Shown here piece after piece: positions 48,906-57,895 of a stretch of 64,000 nucleotides of DNA. The DNA comes from Nocardioides seonyuensis. Lineage in GTDB: Bacteria; Actinomycetota; Actinomycetes; Propionibacteriales; Nocardioidaceae. The stretch spans positions 3,906,001 to 3,970,000 of the forward strand of contig NZ_CP038436.1 of assembly GCF_004683965.1 (NCBI RefSeq), in the 5' to 3' direction. The notes beneath the pieces were generated by a model, which saw nothing but the letters and a program-made list of their open reading frames with translations, was not told where the DNA came from and ran no database searches. A program made the position numbers and the translations under genes. Position 1 is the first letter of the stretch; the number at the start of each line of letters is the position of its first letter.

Positions 48906-49886
48906 TCAGAGCCATTCGAGCGCGTGGCCGTGGCCGTGCGAGAGGGCGACCGGCACGCCGTCGAGGGCGGTCACGAAACGGCCCGCGGGGACGTCGTACG
49001 CGCCGGTCACCTCGGGCAGCACCTTCGGCGCCTCGTTGCTCACCCAGCGACAGGCTCCGTCGCCGACAAGCCCTGTCATCAGCTCGTGGAAGCGCGCACG
49101 ATCCGCGGGGTCGAGGTAGGCGATCACCGCGCTGTGGAACACGACCGGTGTCCCGTGCTCCGCGGCTTGGTCGAGCAGGCCGGGCAGCGCGTCGAACAGG
49201 TCCCCCGCGACGATCGCGGTGGGCTCCTGCAGTGCCACCTGCACGGCAGCACGCAAGCGCTCGCGACGCGCGTCCTGCTCGGGCCACACCAAGGTGGTGA
49301 GCCACGCCATGGCATCGGCGTCCTGCACGTCCAGAGGGTTGAGGTCGACCCCTCCACGCCAGGCCACCTCAGGGTGGCGTGTCGGGACCGGGAGCTCGCC
49401 CGACGGGCTCGCTGCCAGGGTCGGTCCGCCGCTCCCCGTGAGACCACCGAGCGGCGCCCAGTCGTAGTCGTAGCGGTCCGGGTAGAGGCACAGCCCGGCA
49501 CTCGCGCCCACCTCGATGAGGCTCAGCGGCCCCTCGACCAGGGAGAGCACGGGCACGAGCGTCGCCAGCCGACCCACCTCGTTGGTCTGGGTGGCCCGCT
49601 CGCGGATGGTCGCCTTGACCTCGTGCTCTCGCTCGAGCAGCACCTTCCGCAACCCGGCGTAGTCCCCCGGCGCGGCGGCGCCGTGCCAGCGCGCGGCGGC
49701 GAAGACGAGGTTGGGCTGCTGCTTGCCCCGTGGCAGGTCCGAGAGCCAGGCGTGGACCTCGGGATCCTCCGCCACACCCAGCGCCCACTCCACGAAGGTG
49801 TCGCTGTCCCCCTCTGCGTAGGCTGCGAAGTCGCGGTAGCGCTCGGCGACGTCCCCGTCCATCTCCATGGCGCCATCTTCGACCAT
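48906..49886 (-). CDS. DUF2332-family protein
   Basis: A 326-residue protein with the DUF2332 layout: YRDFAAYAEGDSDTFVEWAL near the start, LIEVGASAGLCLYPDRYDY in the middle, and a WRGGVDLNPLDVQD block. The LIEVGASAGL segment resembles a nucleotide-binding turn of methyltransferase folds, but no activity is known to me. The ATG at 49886 lies 17 bp after the GNAT/chorismate mutase stop. Confidence 0.85.
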   Translation of the reverse strand: MVEDGAMEMDGDVAERYRDFAAYAEGDSDTFVEWALGVAEDPEVHAWLSDLPRGKQQPNLVFAAARWHGAAAPGDYAGLRKVLLEREHEVKATIRERATQTNEVGRLATLVPVLSLVEGPLSLIEVGASAGLCLYPDRYDYDWAPLGGLTGSGGPTLAASPSGELPVPTRHPEVAWRGGVDLNPLDVQDADAMAWLTTLVWPEQDARRERLRAAVQVALQEPTAIVAGDLFDALPGLLDQAAEHGTPVVFHSAVIAYLDPADRARFHELMTGLVGDGACRWVSNEAPKVLPEVTGAYDVPAGRFVTALDGVPVALSHGHGHALEWL

Positions 49887-49903
49887 GGAGTCGCGGGCCC
49901 GAC

Positions 49904-50638
49904 CTAGGGGCCTCCGGCTCCACCGTCGCTGGTCCGGGCAGCATCGAGCGACTCGGTGATGATCGCCCCGACGATGCGAGCGACCCGCTCCTCCCCCAGC
50001 TCCGGCACGAGCGCGGCGACGCGGCGTACGACGTCGGCTTCCCTGTGGGCGTCGCGGTCGGGGTTGGCGTGTGCGGACGCATGCTTGTGCCGCTGTACGG
50101 CACGCGTCAGCGCCGTGCGGCGAGCGAGCAGGTCACCCAACAGCTCGTCGACCTCGTCGATCATGGAGCGGTAGAACGCGAGCGGGTCGGAGCCGGGCCA
50201 GACCATCTTCACGTCGGGCTCACGCTCCTCGTTGGCAGACCCGTCGGTGCGCTCGAGCTCGACCAAGCCGTGCGCTCGATAGAACTCGCGCGCGGGTGCG
50301 TTCATCTCGAAGACCCACAGCCCGAAGCCGTCCGGCCGCTCGCGCTTGACCTGGTCCAGCAGCGCGGACCCCGCTCCGGACCCCTGGGCGGAGGGGAGGA
50401 CGTAGAGGCCGTCCAACCACGTCGGCGTCACCTGGGCGAACCCGATGGGCGCACCGTCCTCCAGAGCCAGCCACACCGTGCACCGGGTCAGGTCCCAGGT
50501 GTTGACCCAGGCCCTGACCTCGTCAGGAGGATGGACCGTCGGGGGCATCGGCGCCGCGTCGCGCGCCGCGAGGTAGATCTCTGCGACGGACGGCAGGTCG
50601 GCAGAGGTCGCGGGGCGAAGTGCCTGCTGGCCGGGCAC
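49904..50638 (-). CDS. GNAT acetyltransferase fused to a chorismate mutase-like domain
   Basis: A 244-residue two-domain protein. Residues ~6-148 are a GNAT domain with the acetyl-CoA motif around GSGAGSALLDQV. Residues ~158-235 match the AroQ/CM_2 helical chorismate mutase: MIDEVDELLGDLLARR with its Arg, a basic RHKHA segment, and PDRDAHRE with the conserved Arg/Glu pair. Both halves look intact. The GTG at 50638 lies 5 bp after the rluD stop. The fusion might couple chorismate processing to acetylation, or the second domain may only mediate dimerisation (inference). Confidence 0.75.
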   Translation of the reverse strand: MPGQQALRPATSADLPSVAEIYLAARDAAPMPPTVHPPDEVRAWVNTWDLTRCTVWLALEDGAPIGFAQVTPTWLDGLYVLPSAQGSGAGSALLDQVKRERPDGFGLWVFEMNAPAREFYRAHGLVELERTDGSANEEREPDVKMVWPGSDPLAFYRSMIDEVDELLGDLLARRTALTRAVQRHKHASAHANPDRDAHREADVVRRVAALVPELGEERVARIVGAIITESLDAARTSDGGAGGP

Positions 50639-50642
50639 GGCG

Positions 50643-51575
50643 TCAGTGAGCCTCTCGGATGGTCTCGAGGGCAGCCGCGAGGTCGTCGGGGTAGGTCGAC
50701 TCGTACTCGACGTAGTCGCCCGACTCGGGGTGCTCGAAGCCGAGCTTGACGGCATGGAGCCACTGGCGCTCCAGGCCCACCCTGCGGGCGAGGCTCGGGT
50801 CGGCGCCGTAGGTGATGTCGCCGACACACGGGTGCTTGAGGGCACTCATGTGCACGCGGATCTGATGGGTGCGGCCGGTCTCGAGATGGATCTCCAGCAA
50901 CGAGGCGAAGCGGTGGGCCTCGAGCGTCTCGTAGTGCGTGATCGAGTGACGGCCGTCGGCCATCACCGCGAACTTGTAGTCGAACTTGGGGTGCCGTCCG
51001 ATGGGTGCGTCCACGGTGCCCTGCAACGGGTCGGGGTGACCCTGGACGAGTGCGTGGTAGGTCTTGTCGACCGTGCGGTGGCGGAAGGCGTTCTTGAGCA
51101 CCGAGTAGGCGCGCTCGGACTTGGTGATCACCATGACGCCGGAGGTTCCGACGTCCAGGCGCTGCACGATCCCCTGCCGCTCGCTCGCACCGCTGGTGGA
51201 GATGCGGAACCCGGCCCCGGCCAGGTGGCCCACCACGGTCGGCCCGGACCAGCCGGGTGACGGGTGGACGGCCACGCCGACGGGCTTGTCGATCACGACG
51301 ATCGCGTCGTCGTCGTGGATGATCTTGATGCCCTCGACGACCTCGGGCACCACCTCGAGGGGATCGCCCTCGTCAGGGATCGTCACCTCGAGCATCTCTC
51401 CGGCACCGACGCGGTCGCTCTTGCCGACGCCGCGGCCGCCGACCTGGACGTGTCCGGCCGCGATCAGGTCAGCGGCCTTGGTCCGGGAGAAGCCGAACAT
51501 GCGCGCCATCGCGGCGTCCACCCGCTCGCCCGCGAGCCCCTCCGGGACGAGGACGGTGCGATGCTCGGCGCTCAC
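50643..51575 (-). CDS. RluA/RluD-family pseudouridine synthase
   Basis: A 310-residue RNA-modifying enzyme. An N-terminal S4 domain (about 15-70) precedes the catalytic domain with the essential Asp141 in [11 protein letters not shown], and the [12 protein letters not shown] motif. It forms pseudouridine in rRNA; RluD-like specificity is likely but not proven. The GTG start overlaps the lspA stop by 4 bp, the usual actinobacterial arrangement. Confidence 0.9.
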   Translation of the reverse strand: MSAEHRTVLVPEGLAGERVDAAMARMFGFSRTKAADLIAAGHVQVGGRGVGKSDRVGAGEMLEVTIPDEGDPLEVVPEVVEGIKIIHDDDAIVVIDKPVGVAVHPSPGWSGPTVVGHLAGAGFRISTSGASERQGIVQRLDVGTSGVMVITKSERAYSVLKNAFRHRTVDKTYHALVQGHPDPLQGTVDAPIGRHPKFDYKFAVMADGRHSITHYETLEAHRFASLLEIHLETGRTHQIRVHMSALKHPCVGDITYGADPSLARRVGLERQWLHAVKLGFEHPESGDYVEYESTYPDDLAAALETIREAH

Positions 51576-52111
51576 TCCTCCGCCACCCGCTCACCGGAGA
51601 GGGTGACGCCACGCACCGTCTGAAGGATGATGAGCCCTGCCGCGACGTTGATGCAGATGTCTGCGATGTTGAAGACCGGCCAGTTGGGCAGCATCAAGAA
51701 GTCCACCACGTGGCCGCGGAAGGGCTCGGGGGGGCGGACGATCCGGTCGGTGAGGTTGCCGGCGACGCCGCCGAGCAGCAGGCCCAGGGCCCACGCCCAC
51801 GCGGTGCTCCGCACCCGACGGCTCAACCACAGCACCACCGCCACCGCGATGATGGCCAGGCAGGTGAACACGATGGTGAACTCGGTGCCGGTGCTGAAGG
51901 CTGCGCCGGGGTTGAAGGTGAGGTGCAGGACCAGCAGCTCACCCACGACGTTGATGTCGTTCTCGGCGAGGGCGCTGAGGGCCCACTGCTTCGACCCCAG
52001 GTCGAGCAGGTAGGCGCCGGCTGCCACGACCCCGAAGAGCGCCAGCCGGCGACGAGGTGGGACGGGGTGGACCGGGTCGCTGGTCAGCGACGCTCCTCGC
52101 GCTGCTTGCAT
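51572..52111 (-). CDS. lspA: Lipoprotein signal peptidase
   Basis: A 179-residue membrane aspartyl protease that removes lipoprotein signal peptides. The catalytic aspartates are D122 ([10 protein letters not shown]) and D151 (FNIADICIN). Four membrane segments lie near residues 22-40, 75-97, 104-120 and 148-168. The ATG at 52111 lies 28 bp inside the DksA-like gene; the upstream open frame is its shadow. Confidence 0.95.
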   Translation of the reverse strand: MQAARGASLTSDPVHPVPPRRRLALFGVVAAGAYLLDLGSKQWALSALAENDINVVGELLVLHLTFNPGAAFSTGTEFTIVFTCLAIIAVAVVLWLSRRVRSTAWAWALGLLLGGVAGNLTDRIVRPPEPFRGHVVDFLMLPNWPVFNIADICINVAAGLIILQTVRGVTLSGERVAEE

Positions 52112-53100
52112 GTCATGCACAGTGTGGCACGGGGGTACGCCATGAGTCGCATCTTGCCGATCGGCTCCCCACATGACTCGCAGACACCGAACGTGCCGTC
52201 CTCGATGCGCTCGAGCGCATGATGGGTCTGGGCGAGCATCTCGCGCTCGTTGGCCACCACCGTGAGCTCGTGGTCCCTCTCGAAGCTCGTCGCACCCATG
52301 TCGGCCTGGTCTGCTCCGGCGCCATCCCCGGCGTCACGCATCAGACCGGCGAGCTCCTTCTCCGCCTCTTCGACCAGCTCGGTGAGACGCGCCTCGTGGT
52401 CGTTGAGGTCGCGGACGACCTCGTTGAGCTCGGCCTTCGTCCACGGCGACTCGCCGGGGAGCACGACGAGGGAGGACGGCGTGGCGCGCTTGCCCTTCTT
52501 CGCGGGTGCGGTCTTCTTGGTCACTGCGGTGTCGACGGCAGTGACTGCCTTCGTCGCAGGCGCTGCCTTGGGCACGGACGTGGCCTTCCTGGCCGCGGGC
52601 CTGGCAGGCGCGGCCTTCTTGGTGGGTGCTGACTTCTTGGGTGCGGGAGCCTTCTTGGTAGGAGCCGACACCTTCGCGGGCGCCGCCTTCTTCGCCGGTG
52701 CGGCGTTCTTCGCGGGCGCGGCCTTCTTCGCGGGCGTCGTCTTCTTCGCGGGCGCGGCCTTCTTCGTCGGCGTCGTCTTCTTCGCCGGTGCGGCCTTCTT
52801 CGCGGGCGCAGTCTTCTTCGCGGGCGTCGCCTTCTTCGCGGGCGTCGCCTTCTTCGCCGGTGCGGCCTTCTTCGCGGGCGCAGTCTTCTTCGCGGGCGTC
52901 GCCTTCTTCGCCGGCGTCGCCTTCTTCGCGGGCGCAGTCTTCTTCGCGGGGGCGGCCTTCTTCGCGGGGGCGGCGGCCTTCTTCGCCGCAGGGGTGTCGG
53001 TCGAGGCCGGGACGGACTTCTTGGCCGCGGCGCCCGAGCGACGTCCGATGACCTTCTTGGCCGCTGCGGCAGCAGTGCCGGCGAGTGACTTGCGAGCCAT
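52084..53100 (-). CDS. DksA/TraR-type zinc-finger protein with long Lys/Ala/Pro repeat tail
   Basis: A 338-residue protein. Residues ~38-200 are low-complexity, mostly the hexapeptide KK[AT][AT]PA repeated about 16 times over residues ~40-140, resembling histone H1-like tails. The C-terminal ~120 residues are a DksA/TraR module: a coiled coil followed by CESCGEPIGKMRLMAYP and CMTCKQ, giving a four-Cys zinc site. DksA proteins bind RNA polymerase, while the tail would bind DNA or RNA, suggesting a nucleoid-associated regulator (inference). It lies between lspA and wag31. Confidence 0.85.
   Translation of the reverse strand: MARKSLAGTAAAAAKKVIGRRSGAAAKKSVPASTDTPAAKKAAAPAKKAAPAKKTAPAKKATPAKKATPAKKTAPAKKAAPAKKATPAKKATPAKKTAPAKKAAPAKKTTPTKKAAPAKKTTPAKKAAPAKNAAPAKKAAPAKVSAPTKKAPAPKKSAPTKKAAPARPAARKATSVPKAAPATKAVTAVDTAVTKKTAPAKKGKRATPSSLVVLPGESPWTKAELNEVVRDLNDHEARLTELVEEAEKELAGLMRDAGDGAGADQADMGATSFERDHELTVVANEREMLAQTHHALERIEDGTFGVCESCGEPIGKMRLMAYPRATLCMTCKQREERR
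52660..52990. repeat. 18-bp-period tandem repeat inside the DksA-like gene
   Basis: An 18-bp unit encoding KK[AT][AT]PA repeats about 16 times with few variants, including a higher-order block of four units that occurs twice. Such arrays expand and contract easily, so tail length may vary between strains. Confidence 0.85.
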
Positions 53101-53224
53101 CGACGAGGCCTCCTTGGCCAGGCAGGTGGTGTGGCTGGCGCCACACGCTGGCAGGGAGGCTAGCCCGTGCCCGGGACGGCGACAAACCGGCTCGCCACAA
53201 ACTTCGCGCCGGGTGCCGAAATGA

Positions 53225-53257
53225 CAGAACGGCCGGCCCCCTGGGCCGGCCGTTCTG
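53225..53257 (-). terminator. 15-bp perfect hairpin after wag31
   Basis: CAGAACGGCCGGCCC pairs perfectly with its complement around a 3-nt loop. It lies 17 bp after the wag31 stop, between wag31 and the DksA-like gene. The following bases in the minus direction include only a short T-run (TCATTT), so it may terminate partially. Confidence 0.75.
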
Positions 53258-53274
53258 CTCGGATCAGCACACGA

Positions 53275-54003
53275 TCAGTGGTCGTCCTCGCCGAGCACCG
53301 ACCGCAGACGCTTGGGCGTCTGCGGGGCCTCGGTCGGAGCGGCACCCTCGCCGGTGGCGAGGGCCTCCAGCTGCTGGGAGAAGTAGGTCTTGAGGCGGCT
53401 GCGGTACTCGCGCTCGAAGGCACGCAGTGTCTCCACGTCGCCGTTGAGCTTGTCGCGCTCCTTCTCGAGATCGCCGAACATCTGCTGACGACGCTCTGCC
53501 GTCTCGGAGTCGAGCATCTGGGAGCGCTGGCGGGCGTCGGCCTCGAGGCGGTCCGCCTTGGTCTTGGCCTCGGCCTCGAGGCGCTCGGCCTTGGTGCGGG
53601 CGGCGCCCACGATCCGGTCGGCCTCGTTCTTGGCGTCCTCGACGAGCTCGTCGGCGTTGCGGGTCGCGATCTCCAGCAGTCGGGCTGCCGCGTTGGAGGC
53701 GTCGGCGACGTTCTGCACGGGGGCGGCCGCGGCCACGGGAGCCGGGGCGGGCTTCACCGGCTCGGGCTCGGGCTCGGGCTCGCGCTGGATCGGCGCGATC
53801 ATCGGAGCCGGCTCCGACGCGGCGCCGCCACCGGACTGTGCGGCCGCGAGCTTGGAGCGCAGGTCCTCGTTCTCCTTGGTGAGTCGAGCGAGCTCGGCCT
53901 CGACCTCGTCGAGGAACTGGTCGACCTCACCCATGTCGTAGCCCTCACGGAGCCGGACCGGTGTGAAGCGCTTGTTGCTCACGTCCTCAGGCGTCAGTGG
54001 CAT
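53275..54003 (-). CDS. wag31: DivIVA/Wag31 polar growth protein
   Basis: A 242-residue coiled-coil protein that marks curved membranes and organises polar growth in actinobacteria. The N-terminal MPLTPEDVSNKRF and GYDMGEVDQFLDEVE are the DivIVA lipid-binding domain. A Pro/Glu/Ala linker (about 70-115) separates it from a long coiled coil (about 120-225). The ATG at 54003 was chosen because the family starts at MPLTP; ATG 54027 would add eight residues. Confidence 0.93.
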   Translation of the reverse strand: MPLTPEDVSNKRFTPVRLREGYDMGEVDQFLDEVEAELARLTKENEDLRSKLAAAQSGGGAASEPAPMIAPIQREPEPEPEPVKPAPAPVAAAAPVQNVADASNAAARLLEIATRNADELVEDAKNEADRIVGAARTKAERLEAEAKTKADRLEADARQRSQMLDSETAERRQQMFGDLEKERDKLNGDVETLRAFEREYRSRLKTYFSQQLEALATGEGAAPTEAPQTPKRLRSVLGEDDH

Positions 54004-54108
54004 TGACCTCACCCAAACTTTCAACATCGATGGCTCTTCTGACCGTGCTGTCAAGACAATAGCGCCCGGGGGCGCGCAGGGCACACAGTGACCCAAGTGG
54101 CTGGTGGT

Positions 54109-54402
54109 TCATCGCAGGAAGATGATCGCCACGACCTCCAGGAGGAGGTAGGCCGCGATCATCACGATGAGGAAGCTGAGGTCGAGGGCGAAGGACCCGA
54201 TGCGCAGCGGAGGGATCACGCGACGCAGGGCCAGGATCGGCGGATCCGTCGCGCTGTAGACACCTTCGAGGACCACCAGAAGGACGCCGTGCGGCTCCCA
54301 GCGGCGCGCGAAGACCTGCACCCAGTCGACGATGAAGCGGAGCCAGAGCAGCCCGATGAACACCCACAGGATCCCGATGAGGACCTGGCCAATGATTTCC
54401 AC
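54109..54402 (-). CDS. YggT-family membrane protein
   Basis: A 97-residue protein with two hydrophobic hairpins, including the WLRFIVDWVQ segment, and the conserved ATDPPILALRRVIPPLRIGSF loop, which is the YggT signature. YggT proteins sit in the sepF-wag31 region of most actinobacteria and have a poorly defined membrane role. It follows sepF by 2 bp. Confidence 0.9.
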   Translation of the reverse strand: MEIIGQVLIGILWVFIGLLWLRFIVDWVQVFARRWEPHGVLLVVLEGVYSATDPPILALRRVIPPLRIGSFALDLSFLIVMIAAYLLLEVVAIIFLR

Positions 54403-54404
54403 GA

Positions 54405-54905
54405 TCAGCTCTGGTTGAAGAAGCCATCCTCGGCGATGCGCTCCTTGTCCTCGGCCGCGACCGTGACGTTGGGCGGCGAGAGCAGGAAGACCTTGTTGGT
54501 CACGCGCTCGATCGAGCCACGCGTGGCGAAGATCAGCCCGGCTGCGAAGTCCACGAGGCGCTTGGCGTCGTTGTCGTCCATCTCGGAGAGATTCATGATG
54601 ACGGGCGTGCCGTCCCGGTAGTTCTCGCCCACCAGGCGCGCCTCGTTGTAGTTGCGCGGGTGCAGCGTGGTGATGCGACTCAACTCGGCGACGACTCCTG
54701 GCTGGACTCCCTGATGGACACTGACCGGACGGCGGCGCTCAGCCAGGTCTGCCACAGGGGCTGGGCGGCGCTCGCGGGGCCTGTCGGCCCGTGGGTCGAC
54801 CGCGTCGTGGGCGGCGGTCTCGAAGTCACCGTCGTAGTCGTCGTAGTGGCCGGTGTCCTCGAGCAGGCCGAGGTACTCGCCGATCTTGCGCATCGCGCCG
54901 CTCAT
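54405..54905 (-). CDS. sepF: Cell division protein SepF
   Basis: A 166-residue membrane-binding FtsZ anchor. The amphipathic N-terminus ([12 protein letters not shown]) and an acidic linker precede the conserved domain: [39 protein letters not shown], and a [15 protein letters not shown] end. Actinobacteria rely on SepF in the absence of FtsA. The ATG at 54905 has GGAGG 9 bp upstream. Confidence 0.95.
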   Translation of the reverse strand: MSGAMRKIGEYLGLLEDTGHYDDYDGDFETAAHDAVDPRADRPRERRPAPVADLAERRRPVSVHQGVQPGVVAELSRITTLHPRNYNEARLVGENYRDGTPVIMNLSEMDDNDAKRLVDFAAGLIFATRGSIERVTNKVFLLSPPNVTVAAEDKERIAEDGFFNQS

Positions 54906-54966
54906 GAGACAGATCCTCCGGTAGACCGGGCGCCCGGGGTCGGACACCACTGGGTTGTTGTGGACA

Positions 54967-55677
54967 TTACTGGACCGAGGGCCTCGGACCGAGGACCGCG
55001 GAGCCGACACGCACGTGTGTCGCACCGTGCGCGATCGCCTGCTCGAGGTCCCCGCTCATCCCCGCCGAGAGCACGGTCGCTCCGGCGTGGGTGCGCAGCA
55101 GCTCGTGGTGGATGCCTGCGAGACGTTCGAAGGCGCGCGCCGGCTCCTCGCCCAGTGGCGCCACCGCCATGAGCCCCCGGAGGTCCAGCGCCGGGGCGTG
55201 TGCCACCGCCTCGGCGAGCTCTGGCAACCGGTCAGGGTCGGCCCCGGAGCGGTGGTCGGCACCCGGTGGGTCCAGGCTGACCTGGAGCAGCACGTCCAGA
55301 CGGTGACCAGCAGCGTCGGCACCTCTCTGCAGCCCGGGGACGAGCTTGACGCGGTCGACGGACTCGACCACGTCGGCGTACGACGCCACTGCCGCGGCCT
55401 TGTTGCTCTGGAGCCCTCCGATGAAGTGCCAGCGCAGCCCGAGGTCAGCGCACTCGGCTGCCTTGGCCTGTGCCTCCTGGTGGCGGTTCTCTCCCACGTC
55501 GGTGATCCCGAGCTCGGCGAGGTGCCGCACGTCGGAGGCGGGGAAGAACTTGGTGACGACGACGATGGCCACGTCTGCCGGGTCACGACCCGCGGCCCGG
55601 GCCGCGCCGTCGATGCGGTGTCGTACGGCGTCGAGGTTGGCCTGCAGCTCTTCCCGCCGCTGCCCCGGGTCGGTCAC
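54967..55677 (-). CDS. YggS-type PLP homeostasis protein
   Basis: A 236-residue PLP-binding protein of the YggS/PROSC family, which buffers pyridoxal phosphate. The PLP lysine lies in [12 protein letters not shown], followed by [26 protein letters not shown] and [16 protein letters not shown], all conserved. The GTG at 55677 overlaps the pgeF stop and gives the family's usual start; the frame extends further upstream inside pgeF. Confidence 0.9.
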   Translation of the reverse strand: MTDPGQRREELQANLDAVRHRIDGAARAAGRDPADVAIVVVTKFFPASDVRHLAELGITDVGENRHQEAQAKAAECADLGLRWHFIGGLQSNKAAAVASYADVVESVDRVKLVPGLQRGADAAGHRLDVLLQVSLDPPGADHRSGADPDRLPELAEAVAHAPALDLRGLMAVAPLGEEPARAFERLAGIHHELLRTHAGATVLSAGMSGDLEQAIAHGATHVRVGSAVLGPRPSVQ

Positions 55678-56372
55678 GACATCCACACCAGCCCTGCCAT
55701 CCGGCCGGAGGCCGTCCCGTCGCGCCGGTGGGAGTGGAGCCGGTCGTCCTCGAGCGTGCACAGCCCGACGTCACGCACTTCGACGCCGGCCCGGTCGAGC
55801 TGGGCGCGGACACCGGCGCCGAGGTCGAGCGCGGGTGTGCCGTGCGCGGACGTGGCACGGGTCTCCGGCACGAGCGCCGAGACGTCGGCGCGCATCTGCT
55901 CGGGCACCTCGTAGCAGCGGCCGCACACGTGGGGGCCGATCCAGGCGGTCAGCGAGGTGGCGCCCAGCTCGCGCATGCGATCGACCGTGCGGGTGACGAC
56001 GTCGAGTGCCACCCCCTGGCGACCGGCGTGGGCGACACCGACCACGCCGTTCTCCGGGTCTGCGAGCAGCACGGGCACGCAGTCGGCGACGCGGACCATC
56101 AGGCCGACCCGACGCAGCGTCGTGACCTGCGCGTCCGCCGTGGGCACCTCGTCGAGCGGACCGTAGGTGGGCTCGTCCTCGACCACGAGGACGTCGTTGC
56201 CGTGCACCTGGTCGAGCCGGGCGAAGCGGATCCCCAGGTCGGACTCGAGGTGCGACAGCGCCGTGGCGAACCCCGGTCTCCTGCCCTGCAGGTCGAGCGA
56301 GGAGTCGGTGAAGGCCACGTCCACCCTGGACGGGGTCGACGCGGCCTCCAGCGAGTCGCGAAGGACGAACAC
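55674..56372 (-). CDS. pgeF: PgeF-type laccase-domain (YfiH) protein
   Basis: A 232-residue protein of the YfiH/PgeF family, with metal-binding residues in LDQVHGNDVLVV, VRVADCVPVLLAD, GVAHAGRQGV and IGPHVCGRCYEVP. Related proteins edit peptidoglycan precursors or act on purine nucleosides. It follows ftsZ directly and overlaps yggS by 4 bp, the standard actinobacterial order. The GTG start abuts the ftsZ stop. Confidence 0.9.
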   Translation of the reverse strand: MFVLRDSLEAASTPSRVDVAFTDSSLDLQGRRPGFATALSHLESDLGIRFARLDQVHGNDVLVVEDEPTYGPLDEVPTADAQVTTLRRVGLMVRVADCVPVLLADPENGVVGVAHAGRQGVALDVVTRTVDRMRELGATSLTAWIGPHVCGRCYEVPEQMRADVSALVPETRATSAHGTPALDLGAGVRAQLDRAGVEVRDVGLCTLEDDRLHSHRRDGTASGRMAGLVWMS

Positions 56373-57575
56373 CTACTTGAGGAAGTCCGGGACGTCGAGG
56401 TCGTCGTCGTCGAACTGAACCTGCCGCGGCGCGGGACGGGCCTGCGCGGGCTGGCTCTCCTGGGCCGGAGCCGTGGCCCGGACCGCCGGAGCGGGCTCGG
56501 CCGGGCGTGCTGGCTGCGCCGGGACGGACTGCCTCTGGGCCGCGAGCTTCTGGGCAGCTTCTCGGACCTGCTCCTGCGTCTGCACCGGAGTGGCGCGCAG
56601 GCCGCTCCCCTCCACGCGACGCTTGGGCATGCCGCCGTCGAAGCCGGCGGCGATGACGGTGACCCGCACCTCGTCGCCCAGGGCGTCGTCGATGGTGGCT
56701 CCGAAGATGATGTTGGCCTCGGCGTGGGCCGACTGCGACACGAGCGCAGCGGCCTCGTTGATCTCGAAGAGGCCGAGGTCGGACCCACCTGCGATGGAGA
56801 GCAGCACGCCGTGTGCACCCTCGATGGAGGCCTCGAGCAATGGCGAGGAGACGGCCATCTCGGCTGCCTGGACGGCGCGGTCCTCACCCCGGGCGGAGCC
56901 GATCCCCATCAGCGCGGAGCCCGCGTTCGCCATCACGGACTTCACGTCCGCGAAGTCGAGGTTGATCAGGCCCGGCGTGGTGATCAGGTCGGTGATGCCC
57001 GAGACGCCCTGGAGCAGCACCTGGTCGGCCTGCTTGAACGCGTCGAGGATCGACACGCTGCGGTCGGTGATCGAGAGCAGCCGGTCGTTGGGGATCACGA
57101 TGAGGGTGTCGACCTCCTCGCGCAGCTGGCCGATGCCCTCCTCGGCGGAGTTGGCTCGGCGGCGACCCTCGAAGGCGAACGGCCGGGTCACGACACCGAT
57201 GGTCAGTGCGCCGAGCGAGCGGGCGATGCGCGCCACCACCGGAGCACCGCCGGTTCCGGTGCCACCGCCCTCGCCCGCGGTCACGAAGACCATGTCGGCG
57301 CCCTTGATGACCTCTTCGATCTCGTCGGCGTGGTCCTCGGCGGCCTTGGCGCCGACCTCGGGATTGGCACCCGCACCGAGGCCGCGGGTGAGCTCGCGGC
57401 CGATGTCGAGCTTGACGTCTGCGTCGCTCATGAGCAGGGCCTGGGCGTCGGTGTTGATCGCGATGAACTCGACGCCCTTGAGGCCGACCTCGATCATCCG
57501 GTTGACGGCGTTGACGCCGCCACCACCGATGCCGACGACCTTGATGATCGCCAGGTAGTTCTGCGCTGCTGCCAC
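56373..57575 (-). CDS. ftsZ: Cell division GTPase FtsZ
   Basis: A 400-residue tubulin-like GTPase forming the division ring. The GTP motif GGGTGTGG is at residues 103-110, and the NLDFADVK synergy loop is near residue 207. A Pro/Ala-rich linker (about 325-388) leads to the C-terminal binding peptide [12 protein letters not shown], which SepF recognises. The GTG start at 57575 begins the usual [15 protein letters not shown] sequence. A 320-bp upstream region separates it from ftsQ. Confidence 0.97.
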   Translation of the reverse strand: MAAAQNYLAIIKVVGIGGGGVNAVNRMIEVGLKGVEFIAINTDAQALLMSDADVKLDIGRELTRGLGAGANPEVGAKAAEDHADEIEEVIKGADMVFVTAGEGGGTGTGGAPVVARIARSLGALTIGVVTRPFAFEGRRRANSAEEGIGQLREEVDTLIVIPNDRLLSITDRSVSILDAFKQADQVLLQGVSGITDLITTPGLINLDFADVKSVMANAGSALMGIGSARGEDRAVQAAEMAVSSPLLEASIEGAHGVLLSIAGGSDLGLFEINEAAALVSQSAHAEANIIFGATIDDALGDEVRVTVIAAGFDGGMPKRRVEGSGLRATPVQTQEQVREAAQKLAAQRQSVPAQPARPAEPAPAVRATAPAQESQPAQARPAPRQVQFDDDDLDVPDFLK

Positions 57576-57639
57576 GGGTCCGGGACCTCTCGTGTGGGGG
57601 TGGAAGTGCTGCTCTGGTCACTGCCTCCGACCCCGGCGG

Positions 57640-57680
57640 AAACCCTAACCGTGAGCCTGAGGGTTATAGTTATGTCAACC
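57640..57680 (-). promoter_or_regulatory. Putative ftsZ promoter with AACCCT/AGGGTT inverted repeat
   Basis: On the minus strand a TTGACA box (57678-57673) is followed by the AT-rich TAACTATAA and by AACCCT...AGGGTT, a 6-bp inverted repeat spanning 57641-57665. It lies 65-105 bp before the ftsZ start. No clear -10 hexamer sits at standard spacing from TTGACA, so the exact start point is uncertain. Confidence 0.5.
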
Positions 57681-57778
57681 TCGTGATGCCGGAGACGATA
57701 GGCACGGACGCGTCCCGGATGCTGCCGACACGCCAGAGGGCGATCGGATTTCCGTGCCTTCTCCTTCGCGCCAGCCCG

Positions 57779-57892
57779 CACCCTGGCGGCGTACGACGTC
57801 ACCGTCACCACCCTGGCGGCAGACGACAAGGTTCCGGCCCATCCGGTGTCGTGTGCCGCCACCCTGGGGCAGGGCGGTGTCGTGTGCCGCCA
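57779..57892. repeat. Four copies of GTCGTNYGCCGCCA between ftsQ and ftsZ
   Basis: The 14-bp motif occurs at 57784-57797 and 57814-57827 on the minus strand, and at 57848-57861 and 57879-57892 on the plus strand. Copies 1 and 2 share the flank GGGTG. The pairs are inverted relative to each other. The array fills the ftsQ-proximal half of the 320-bp gap; nothing else is recognised there. Confidence 0.75.
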
Positions 57893-57895
57893 GCC

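Noticed and set aside
52660..52990. Short-period repeat resembling a CRISPR array
   Set aside because: Units are contiguous 18-mers without unique spacers and encode an in-frame KKxxPA peptide repeat.
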